This document shows, piece after piece, positions 1-5,681 of a stretch of DNA of 11,971 nucleotides. Position numbers and translations under genes: made by a program. The DNA comes from Acidimicrobiaceae bacterium (GTDB taxonomy: Bacteria; Actinomycetota; Acidimicrobiia; Acidimicrobiales; RAAP-2). Location of the stretch: assembly GCA_030838245.1 (NCBI GenBank), contig JAUTXB010000073.1, positions 1-11,971 of the forward strand, written 5' to 3'. Within the stretch, counting starts at the first letter, position 1. Each line of letters begins with the position of its first letter. The notes beneath the pieces were generated by a model. It was not told the DNA's origin and ran no database searches. It saw only the letters and a list, made by a program, of their open reading frames with translations.

Positions 1-372
1 ATGGGCAAGCGCATGTTCGACGCCGGCGAGCAGATGTGGCCGGAGGAGGCGCCGTTCCACACGCCGGTCTTCGTCGTCACGCACGAGAGGCGTGACCTCT
101 GGGAGCGGCCGGGTGGGACCACCTTCCACTTCGTCAACGAAGGCATCGAGACCGCGCTCGACCAGGCCCGCGAGGCCGCCGGCGCAACGATCCTGGAGTA
201 CGTGAACGCCGGCCTGATCGACGAGTTGTCGATCGCGCTCTCACCCGTGCTGTTCGGCTCCGGAATCCGCCTGTTCGAGGGCGTGGATGCGGGCCGCGTG
301 GCCCTGGAGCCGGTCCGCGCGGAGCCGACGCAGCGGGTGACCCACCTGACCTATGCAGTCCGGGGGCGGTAA
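1..372 (+). CDS. RibD C-terminal / dihydrofolate reductase-like protein, 5' partial, probable internal deletion
   Basis: The first 123 visible residues match the C-terminal two thirds of the RibD-C/DHFR-like family of NADPH-dependent reductases. Recognisable blocks are GKRMFD (res. 2-7), PVFVVTH (22-28), GGTTFHFV (38-45), NAGLIDELSIALSPVLFGSGIRLF in two parts (69-92) and a terminal VTHLTYAV. Family members are about 180-200 residues and start well before the GRRMFD-type block, so the true start lies left of the window and the ATG at position 1 is internal. Between residues 61 and 62 (nt about 181-186), where relatives carry roughly ten residues including a GGG/GGA loop that contacts the cofactor, the sequence jumps from REAAG directly to ATILEY. 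The frame is kept. Catalysis is therefore doubtful and this may be a decaying gene. The substrate is unknown; family membership is fairly sure. Confidence 0.72.
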   Translation: MGKRMFDAGEQMWPEEAPFHTPVFVVTHERRDLWERPGGTTFHFVNEGIETALDQAREAAGATILEYVNAGLIDELSIALSPVLFGSGIRLFEGVDAGRVALEPVRAEPTQRVTHLTYAVRGR

Positions 373-406
373 CTGTCTCGACCTCAGCGCTCCCCAGGCG
401 CGAGGT

Positions 407-886
407 CAGCAGCGCGGGGGTGAAGTGGTTGCACAGGTACGGCTTGAAAACCACGCGCGGCAGCTCCCAATCCGTGCCCAGGCAGCGGACGACGGCGTCC
501 GGGTGGGCGCGGTCGCCGCAGAACGCCTGCAGGAACCCGAAGCGGCCCTCCAGCACGGTCGGCGGACCGGTGAGCCCGTGTTGGGCCAGGTCGACCGCTG
601 CCACGCCGCAGCGTGCAGTCCAGCCGCAGTGGACTCGCTTGACGGTCCCGCCGGTGCGGTTGGCCTCCAGCAGGTCGGCGCCCGAGCTGGCCGCGATGCC
701 GGCGGCGGAGGCGATCCCCGCCTCGTCCTGCCCCTGCAGCATCGCCACGGCCGCCGCGCCGCCGAACAACCCGCAGATGCACGTCGCGTTCAGATCACGC
801 TCGAAGACACCGAGTTGCGCAGCTCCTCGTCGAAGCCGGGGGCGGTATTCAAGAACGGCAAGCTCATCGAACGACCCGACGAATCA
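407..886 (-). pseudogene. MmgE/PrpD-family fragment (2-methylcitrate dehydratase-like), truncated
   Basis: The minus strand from about 817 down to 407 reads as the central part of an MmgE/PrpD protein, the family of 2-methylcitrate dehydratase and related (de)hydratases. The typical blocks appear in order: ERDLNATCICGLFGGAAAVA, then GIAASSGADLLEANRTGG, TVKRVHCGWTARCG, LTGPPTVLEGRFGFLQAF, and VVFKPYLCNHFTPAL near 407-450. Complete members have about 450 residues. Here only about 135 are recognisable. The N-terminal half is missing (an in-frame TGA lies at 884-886), and after NHFTPAL the homology stops abruptly and the frame runs on as antisense of the neighbouring reductase gene. No convincing start codon or ribosome site precedes it. 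It is read as a remnant left by deletion or recombination. Family assignment is fairly certain; lack of function is inferred. Confidence 0.68.
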
Positions 887-1224
887 GAGGGTGGTGATCA
901 GCAAGTCGCCGGACACGCGTCATCCACAGGTCTTGACTATTCCTCCTGGCCTAGCTTTGCCATTTGCTTCGAGGTTGAGACCGACGAGTACGAGGCGGCC
1001 TGGGCCGAGGACAGCGATCCGCCGTCATTGCGGCCGCCGACCCGGAGCTACCTGAGCCGCAAGGAGGCTACGGCAGTCTTCGGCGCCGCTCCGGCGATGT
1101 GAGCCGGACGCTGTTCGTACGAGCAATCCGTTCATCGTGGACGTAACCTTTGTCGCGAGGGCTCTGGTTAGCGCTCGTATTCATCAATCGTCGACGTGCC
1201 GTTTGCACGCGTTTGGAGACCGGA
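887..1224. other. Gene-poor stretch, no recognisable coding sequence
   Basis: About 340 bp between the MmgE/PrpD remnant and the NTF2-like gene. Plus-strand and minus-strand readings were inspected and none matches a family I know. The plus-strand frame ending at 1102 is open through the antisense of the PrpD fragment, but it has no credible start signal and low-complexity content upstream. The stretch is probably eroded sequence plus the upstream region of the gene at 1225. I see no clear promoter, hairpin or RNA gene in it. Confidence 0.5.
1215..1218 (+). promoter_or_regulatory. Ribosome binding site deciding the start at 1225
   Basis: GGAG lies 6 nt before the ATG at 1225. It favours that start over the in-frame upstream codon at 1150, whose extra residues (SRGLWLALVFINRRR) do not look like part of an NTF2-like fold. 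Confidence 0.5.
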
Positions 1225-1743
1225 ATGCCCGACCTTGGATCGCTATTCGACCAACACGTCGCCTTGGAGTTCGAAGCCAAGGACGCCAATGCAACCATGG
1301 CCACGATGGTGGATCAGCCGACCGTGATCCATGTGCCCGTCCTCACCGGTGGTCGAGATTCCTCGACCCTTCACGAGTTTTATCGTGACTCGTTCATCCC
1401 CGCATGGCCCGACGACACGGAGGTCGAACAGGTCTCGCGGACGATCGGTGACGAGCGGGCCGTGGATGAACTGATCATCCGCTTCACCCATACCGTCGAG
1501 ATGCCCTTCTGGCTGCCGGGCATCGCGCCGACCGGACGCCGGGTGGAGATCCCGTTGGTCGTGGTCATGGGGTTCCAAGAAGGGAAGGTGGCTTCCGAGC
1601 ACATCTACTGGGACCAGGCGTCGTTACTCGCCCAGATCGGGGTACTCGATACGACGGATCTACCCGTCACCGGTGTGACACAGGCGCAGGCGCTGGTGGA
1701 CGGAGACGTAGCGCTGAACGAGCTGATTGCCGCAGCAAGTTGA
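1225..1743 (+). CDS. NTF2/SnoaL-like domain protein
   Basis: A 172-residue single-domain protein of the NTF2-like/SnoaL cone fold. Residues 8-28 form the N-terminal helix (FDQHVALEFEAKDANATMATM), followed by PTVIHVPVLTGGR (32-44), a helix with LHEFYRDSFIP (49-59), SRTIGDERAVDE (71-82), and long strands carrying RFTHT (86-90), PTGRRVEIPLVVV (102-114) and EHIYWDQASLLAQIGVL (125-141). The order of polar residues lining a pocket, ending in HIYWDQ, is typical of SnoaL-like proteins linked to small-molecule turnover. From memory, relatives are found beside or fused to dienelactone hydrolases; no such partner is visible here. No signal peptide, so probably cytoplasmic. Enzyme or binding role and ligand are unknown. 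The coding sequence ends inside a short tandem duplication. Confidence 0.72.
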   Translation: MPDLGSLFDQHVALEFEAKDANATMATMVDQPTVIHVPVLTGGRDSSTLHEFYRDSFIPAWPDDTEVEQVSRTIGDERAVDELIIRFTHTVEMPFWLPGIAPTGRRVEIPLVVVMGFQEGKVASEHIYWDQASLLAQIGVLDTTDLPVTGVTQAQALVDGDVALNELIAAAS

Positions 1744-1753
1744 TTGCCGCAGC
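1724..1753 (+). repeat. 13-bp direct repeat spanning a stop codon (17-bp period)
   Basis: TGATTGCCGCAGC occurs at 1724-1736 and again at 1741-1753. The first copy encodes the LIAA tail of the NTF2-like protein. The TGA opening the second copy is its stop codon. This looks like a small replication-slippage duplication; collapsing it would still give a stop one codon later, so it hardly changes the protein. Confidence 0.7.
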
Positions 1754-1810
1754 CGGCTGAAGCTATCCCGCACCGGATCGGACCAGGAGGGCGCGCTCCA
1801 CTCCGACCTC

Positions 1811-1816
1811 TACGCT
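1811..1816 (+). promoter_or_regulatory. Possible -10 box (TACGCT), leaderless start of the gene at 1825
   Basis: TACGCT fits the actinobacterial TANNNT -10 pattern and lies 8 nt before the ATG at 1825. There is no Shine-Dalgarno sequence at normal distance, which fits a leaderless transcript. No convincing -35 box is seen, so this is tentative. Confidence 0.3.
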
Positions 1817-1824
1817 GTCTGTGA

Positions 1825-2481
1825 ATGGAACCACCGATCACCGAGATCTCGGACGGCGACACGACGTGGCGCTTCGACGATGCCTTCCTCACCTCGAATT
1901 GGACCTGCATCTGGGGCCGTGGCTGCTTGGGAATCCTGCCGCAACCGGCGCCAGAGCTCGGCCACGGCTGCTGCTCCATCGGGGCTGACCTCGACGGTGA
2001 CGACGAGGCGCGCCGGATCAGTGCGCTAGCGGACACGCTGGAGCCTTCCCGTTTCGAATACCACGACATGGCGGCCGAAGGAGGGGTCTTCAGCGACACC
2101 ACCCGCAGCAGCACCCGGGTTGTCGACGGGGCCTGCATCTTCCTCAACCGGGCCGGGTTCGAGGGCGGTGCTGGCTGCGCGCTCCACCTGTCAGCGCTCG
2201 ATTCGGGCGAGTCGCCCATCGACTTCAAGCCGTCGGTGTGCTGGCAGCTTCCGATCAAGGTGGACTGGGAGACTGGCGACAACGGGACCGAAATAGCGAC
2301 CGTCCGAGGCTGGACGAGACGGGACTGGGGCGAAGAGGGAGACACCATGGCGTGGTGCTGCACGGAGGGCACCAAGGCCTACGTCGGCGACCGGCCGGTG
2401 GTCGAATCGATGGCCGAGGAGCTCGATGCCATCGTAGGGACCGAGGTGTATGTCGAGCTTCGGCGGCGGCTCGGCTCCTGA
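1825..2481 (+). CDS. Cysteine-rich putative Fe/Zn-binding protein (YkgJ/DUF3109-like)
   Basis: A 218-residue protein with nine cysteines: C28, C34, the pair C49-C50, C104, C118, C139 and the pair C178-C179. The contexts are WTCIWGRGC, GHGCCSIGADL, DGACIFLNR, GAGCALHLSAL, KPSVCWQLPIKVD and MAWCCTEG. The run of ACIFL, GCALH and KPxxCWQLP is what I know from the YkgJ/UPF0153 and DUF3109 group, thought to chelate iron or zinc; the biochemical role there is not established. No signal peptide or membrane segment, so probably cytoplasmic. Divided from the NTF2-like gene by 81 bp and from the dehydrogenase by 168 bp, so an independent unit is likely. No Shine-Dalgarno is present at the ATG. The family link is by motif pattern only, and metal binding is inferred. 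Confidence 0.68.
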   Translation: MEPPITEISDGDTTWRFDDAFLTSNWTCIWGRGCLGILPQPAPELGHGCCSIGADLDGDDEARRISALADTLEPSRFEYHDMAAEGGVFSDTTRSSTRVVDGACIFLNRAGFEGGAGCALHLSALDSGESPIDFKPSVCWQLPIKVDWETGDNGTEIATVRGWTRRDWGEEGDTMAWCCTEGTKAYVGDRPVVESMAEELDAIVGTEVYVELRRRLGS

Positions 2482-2531
2482 CCTGGACATCTGGACCCGG
2501 AGACGGCCGGCACAGAGAAAAGCAATAGTGA

Positions 2532-2549
2532 GTACTGTCGGTACTGACG
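2532..2549 (+). repeat. Tandem 9-bp repeat with an embedded inverted repeat, upstream of the aldehyde dehydrogenase
   Basis: GTACTGTCG at 2532-2540 is followed directly by GTACTGACG at 2541-2549, one mismatch. The overlapping segment 2531-2545 is an inverted repeat (AGTAC, 5-nt spacer, GTACT). It lies about 100 bp before the dehydrogenase start in a non-coding gap, so it could be an operator. No regulator gene is adjacent, and chance cannot be excluded. Confidence 0.3.
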
Positions 2550-2638
2550 ACTGGGGGCTGGTCCCTCCGTTGTGGGCGCTGCAGCCCCTACCCGGCAGCC
2601 ACTATCAGCCGGTTGCGACGACATCATCGAGAACTCCC

Positions 2639-2644
2639 AGGAGG
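2639..2644 (+). promoter_or_regulatory. Strong ribosome binding site for the aldehyde dehydrogenase
   Basis: AGGAGG stands 5 nt before the ATG at 2650, the clearest Shine-Dalgarno in the window. It selects this start over an in-frame ATG at 2572. Confidence 0.75.
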
Positions 2645-2649
2645 AACCC

Positions 2650-4140
2650 ATGAGCCTGACCGAAACCGCCACCGTGTCCTTGAGGTCACCCGACCGCTTC
2701 TTCGTCGGCGGCACGTGGGTGAAGCCGTCAAGCTCGGCGGTCATCGACGTAATCAACGCCAGTACCGAAGACGTCATGTTCCAGGTGGCGGAGGCCCAAG
2801 CAGCCGACATGGCCGGTGCCGTCGGAGCCGCCCGCGAAGCCTTCGATCGCGGTCCATGGCCCCACCTGAGCCATGCCGAGCGGGCCGACTACCTGCGGAA
2901 GATCGCATCGGCACTCGACGAGCGCAGCCTCGAGGTCAGCGAGATCTGGTCGGGCCAGATGGGCGTCCTGCACTCGATGGCCAAGGCCAGTGGCCCGGGC
3001 TTTGGGAATCCGTTCCGGTACTACGCCGGCTTGGCCGACGACTACCCGTTCGAGGAGCGCCACGCACCCACAGCCGGTGGGAATGTCGGGCTCCTAGTCA
3101 GGGAACCGGTCGGTGTCGTCGGTGCCATCATCCCTTGGAACGGACCGATCGGTTTGATTGCCCACAAGGTGGCCCCGGCCCTTCTGGCCGGTTGTACCGT
3201 CGTTCTCAAGGCTTCTCCCGAGGCGCCGGGCGAGGCCTACGTCTTCGCCGAGATCGCTGAGGCAATAGGAATCCCACCTGGGGTCATCAACGTCGTCACC
3301 GCCGACCGGGAAGTCTCGGAGCTGTTGGTAACCGATCCCCGCGTCGACAAGATCACCTTTACCGGGTCCACGGCGGCCGGGCGTCGCATCGCATCACTGT
3401 GCGGCGAACGCATCGCCCGGGTCACACTCGAGCTGGGTGGGAAGTCTGCAGCGGTGGTGCTCGACGACTACGACATCGCCACCGCAGCGAAGTCGATCAC
3501 CGGACGGGCGTGCATGATGACCGGACAGGTGTGCTCGTCGCTCACCCGCATCGTTGTGACGCGAGATCGCCACGACGAGCTGGTCGACGCCCTGAGCGAG
3601 TCGTTCTCGCGCGTCCGGATCGGCGATGCGTTCGATCCCGAGAGCGGCATGGGCCCCCTGGCCATGCGGCGCCAGCGCGATCGCGTCGAGGGTTACATCG
3701 CCAAGGGCGTCGAAGAGGGGGCAACCCTGGCCTCGGGCGGCCATCGGCCGAGCAACCTCAACCGGGGCTGGTTCATCGAGCCCACCGTGTTCGGAAACGT
3801 CGACAACTCGTCGGCCATTGCACAAGAGGAGATCTTCGGGCCGGTGTTGAGCGTCATCCCCGCCGATGACGAGCAGGACGCCGTCGAGATCGCCAATGAC
3901 ACCATCTACGGCCTCAACAACTCGGTCTTCACCAACGACGCCGACCGCGCCTACGAGGTTGCCCGACAGCTCCGATCGGGGACGGTCGGCCAGAATTCGT
4001 TCCGTACCGACTTCGGCATCGCCTTCGGCGGTTTCAAGCAGTCAGGGATCGGGCGCGAAGGTGGTCGCGAGGGCCTCCTGCCCTTCCTCGAGACCAAGAC
4101 GATCATCCTTGACGGTGAGCCCGCTCGGTCCCAGTCGTAG
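2650..4140 (+). CDS. NAD(P)+-dependent aldehyde dehydrogenase
   Basis: A full-length 496-residue aldehyde dehydrogenase, which oxidises an aldehyde to the carboxylate using NAD(P)+. All family hallmarks are present: IIPWNGP with the oxyanion Asn (N164), the cofactor lysine in VVLKASPEAPG (K187), the Rossmann motif FTGSTAAG (237-244), the general base E261 in LELGGKS, the nucleophile C295 in TGQVCSS, EEIFGPVLS (393-401) and FGGFKQSGIGREGG near the C-terminus. N-terminal FFVGGTWVKP and length are normal for the soluble ALDH superfamily, and no signal peptide is seen. It sits alone between gaps of 168 and 221 bp. Substrate cannot be read from the sequence: the pattern resembles the broad group that includes betaine-, phenylacet- and terpenoid-aldehyde dehydrogenases. 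Enzyme class is near certain; substrate is open. Confidence 0.95.
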   Translation: MSLTETATVSLRSPDRFFVGGTWVKPSSSAVIDVINASTEDVMFQVAEAQAADMAGAVGAAREAFDRGPWPHLSHAERADYLRKIASALDERSLEVSEIWSGQMGVLHSMAKASGPGFGNPFRYYAGLADDYPFEERHAPTAGGNVGLLVREPVGVVGAIIPWNGPIGLIAHKVAPALLAGCTVVLKASPEAPGEAYVFAEIAEAIGIPPGVINVVTADREVSELLVTDPRVDKITFTGSTAAGRRIASLCGERIARVTLELGGKSAAVVLDDYDIATAAKSITGRACMMTGQVCSSLTRIVVTRDRHDELVDALSESFSRVRIGDAFDPESGMGPLAMRRQRDRVEGYIAKGVEEGATLASGGHRPSNLNRGWFIEPTVFGNVDNSSAIAQEEIFGPVLSVIPADDEQDAVEIANDTIYGLNNSVFTNDADRAYEVARQLRSGTVGQNSFRTDFGIAFGGFKQSGIGREGGREGLLPFLETKTIILDGEPARSQS

Positions 4141-4159
4141 GAGCCTGACCGTCTGGCGG

Positions 4160-4165
4160 TACCGT
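4160..4165 (+). promoter_or_regulatory. Possible -10 box (TACCGT) upstream of the small ORFs and channel-like gene
   Basis: TACCGT fits TANNNT and is followed after 7 nt by an ATG at 4173, the spacing expected for leaderless transcription. The same hexamer occurs at 8387 upstream of the Kelch gene. No clear -35 element. If real, the mRNA of the membrane protein at 4362 has a roughly 190-nt leader. Confidence 0.4.
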
Positions 4166-4172
4166 AGACCCC

Positions 4173-4307
4173 ATGACGGGGGGCACCGTGACGTTGTCGG
4201 CACAGCCGGAGAGGTGGGCGATCCGAGAGATCTGCGGTCTTTGGGTCTTGCCGTTCGGCCCCTCTGATCCCTGGGGTCGACCGAGGCCGGACCAGGATGA
4301 GGGCTGA
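4173..4307 (+). CDS. Possible small leader ORF, 44 aa (unrecognised)
   Basis: An ATG placed exactly where a leaderless transcript from the TACCGT box at 4160 would start opens a 44-codon frame. The peptide begins MTGGTVTLSAQPERWAIRE, contains the hydrophobic patch CGLWVLPFGP and ends in an acidic tail, PDQDEG. It matches no family I know. Its end overlaps the start of a second small ORF at 4297 by 11 nt. It could be a regulatory upstream ORF, a real small protein, or chance; the promoter-like spacing is the only support. Confidence 0.25.
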   Translation: MTGGTVTLSAQPERWAIREICGLWVLPFGPSDPWGRPRPDQDEG

Positions 4308-4365
4308 GGTGTCGCCGACAGAGCCCAAGTCCGAGCCCATGAAGGACTGGCCACCCGGGCAATGA
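4297..4365 (+). CDS. Possible 22-aa ORF overlapping the channel-like gene start (ATGA)
   Basis: Starting at an ATG inside the end of the 44-codon ORF, this 22-codon frame (MRAEVSPTEPKSEPMKDWPP, then GQ) stops with the TGA of an ATGA overlap, sharing its last bases with the ATG at 4362. GAGG about 10 nt upstream is a weak ribosome site. Such overlaps commonly couple translation of a downstream gene, and the channel-like gene has no good Shine-Dalgarno of its own. The peptide is unrecognised and may exist only to deliver ribosomes, or be chance. Confidence 0.25.
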   Translation: MRAEVSPTEPKSEPMKDWPPGQ

Positions 4366-5525
4366 GCGACGCGCTGTTCGCCGTCGGCCTGATCGTGGTG
4401 ATCATCACCTCGGCCAGCGTGTTGTTCACCATCGTGCTGCCGCGGGAACCCCGGGGGTTCGAGCGCCTGTCGTCGTTCGCCAACCGGACGGTCCGGTTGG
4501 CATTCCTCGGCTTGTCCCGCGTGGCCAGGACGTACGAAGGGAAAGATGCGCTCCTGGCCCCCACAGCGCCGGTGGCCCTCGTGGTCCAGTTGGCCTTCTG
4601 GGCCGGGTGTTTCATCGTCGGCTACGCCTTGATGCTCGAGGGGACCACCCACAGCCTGGTCTCGGCCCTGGCCCAGGCGTCCGGAGCGGTCTTCACCGTC
4701 GGGACCATCAATCTCAGCGGGCGAGCCAATTCGGCGGTGGACATCGCCGCCGGCGCCACCTGGGTGGTCATCGTCGCCCTGCAGATCGCCTACCTGCCCG
4801 CCCTCTACCAGGCCTTCAACCGGAGAGAGAGCTTGGTGGCCATGCTCGAGAGCCGGGCGGGCACCCCGGCGTGGGGGCCCGAGGTGCTTGCCCGCCACCA
4901 GCTGGTGGGCATCATCGACACCCTCCCGGACTTCTACGCGTCGTGGGAGGAGTGGTCAGCCGACCTGGCCGAAAGCCACACCACGTACCCGGTCATGCTG
5001 CTCTTTCGGTCACCCGATCCGTGGTTCTCGTGGCTGGTCGGGCTCCTCGCCGTGCTCGACGGTGCCGCCATGCACCTCGCTCTGGCCCCGAGCACCGCCT
5101 CGTCCCAATCGCGGCTGTGCCTGCGCATGGGGTTCACCGCGCTCAACCGGATCGCCAAGGGGGTCCTGCGCTGGGAGGTGGACCCCGATCCCAATCCGGA
5201 AGGACCCATCGACCTGACGTTCGAGGAGTTCGCCGAAGCGGTGACCATGCTCGAGCAGGTCGGGTTCCCGATGGAGCGAACGCCCGAGGAGGCATGGCCC
5301 GACTTCCGAGGCTGGCGGGTCAACTACGAGACGGTGGCGTACCGCCTCTGTGATCGCCTGACCGCTCCACCGGCCCCATGGTCGGGTACCCGGCGCCATC
5401 TCCGTTCCGGTGCGGTGGCACCACGCCGCCCGCCCCAACGGGCTCCTGGAGTGCTGGCCGAGCATCGGCCGGAGGTGGTCATCCCGTCTACCGGCCGTCG
5501 CCGCAGTGGATACTCGAAGGCGTAG
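4362..5525 (+). CDS. Membrane protein resembling an Ion_trans_2 potassium channel
   Basis: A 387-residue membrane protein. Hydrophobic segments lie at about 5-27, 69-92 and 126-150. Between the last two is a re-entrant-like loop, SALAQASGAVFTVGTINLSG (101-120), placed where two-TM potassium channels carry their pore helix and TVGYG filter. Here the filter-like string is TVGT (112-115), without the usual YGD. The remaining 235 residues are mostly soluble and conserved-looking, with ALYQAFNRRESLV (147-159), PAWGPEVLARHQLVG (169-183), ESHTTYPVMLLFRSPDP (204-220), FTALNRIAKGV (258-268) and ERTPEEAWPDFRGWRVNYE (305-323), then a basic Pro/Arg tail. I recall similar uncharacterised actinobacterial proteins but no function. 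Ion conduction is only inferred from topology. The start is the only in-frame ATG after a stop at 4305; translation may be coupled to the ORF before it. Confidence 0.7.
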   Translation: MSDALFAVGLIVVIITSASVLFTIVLPREPRGFERLSSFANRTVRLAFLGLSRVARTYEGKDALLAPTAPVALVVQLAFWAGCFIVGYALMLEGTTHSLVSALAQASGAVFTVGTINLSGRANSAVDIAAGATWVVIVALQIAYLPALYQAFNRRESLVAMLESRAGTPAWGPEVLARHQLVGIIDTLPDFYASWEEWSADLAESHTTYPVMLLFRSPDPWFSWLVGLLAVLDGAAMHLALAPSTASSQSRLCLRMGFTALNRIAKGVLRWEVDPDPNPEGPIDLTFEEFAEAVTMLEQVGFPMERTPEEAWPDFRGWRVNYETVAYRLCDRLTAPPAPWSGTRRHLRSGAVAPRRPPQRAPGVLAEHRPEVVIPSTGRRRSGYSKA

Positions 5526-5571
5526 CCGGGGCCGGACAACACCGATACGGGCGGACGGTGCTCATGGCATA

Positions 5572-5577
5572 TACGCT
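5572..5577 (+). promoter_or_regulatory. Possible -10 box (TACGCT) upstream of the glycosyltransferase gene
   Basis: TACGCT within CATATACGCTGAG fits TANNNT and repeats the hexamer seen before 1825. It would give a leader of about 100 nt containing the palindrome at 5620. No -35 box is evident. Confidence 0.25.
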
Positions 5578-5619
5578 GAGCCGATTGCACCCGGTCTGCC
5601 TTGGCGCCCTGCAATTCGG

Positions 5620-5634
5620 CGATGTGCCACATCG
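5620..5634 (+). promoter_or_regulatory. Perfect 15-bp palindrome, candidate operator
   Basis: CGATGTGCCACATCG has two perfect 7-bp arms around one base. It is in the 156-bp gap, 47 bp before the glycosyltransferase start and about 45 bp after a possible -10 box. One central base is too short for a stable hairpin loop, so a binding site for a dimeric regulator is more likely than a terminator. No regulator gene is visible nearby. Confidence 0.4.
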
Positions 5635-5681
5635 AGGGTAGAAGGCTCCAATTCCGTCATGGACCCTGAGGAACTGCCACG

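Noticed and set aside
353..1102. A 249-codon plus-strand open frame
   Set aside because: Most of it is antisense to the MmgE/PrpD fragment and it has no start signal or recognisable domain. The tail after 950 looks slightly more protein-like but matches no family I know.
4148..4160. ACCG-TCTGG-CGGT stem after the aldehyde dehydrogenase
   Set aside because: Four-base arms without a T-run; it also runs into the possible -10 box, so it is not supported as a terminator.
3951..4898. A 315-codon minus-strand open frame
   Set aside because: Antisense to the aldehyde dehydrogenase end and the channel-like gene; Gly/Arg/His-rich translation typical of a shadow frame.
5564..5641. A 25-codon ORF before the glycosyltransferase
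   Set aside because: No ribosome site, no recognisable peptide, and it covers the presumed promoter and palindrome; chance is the simpler explanation.
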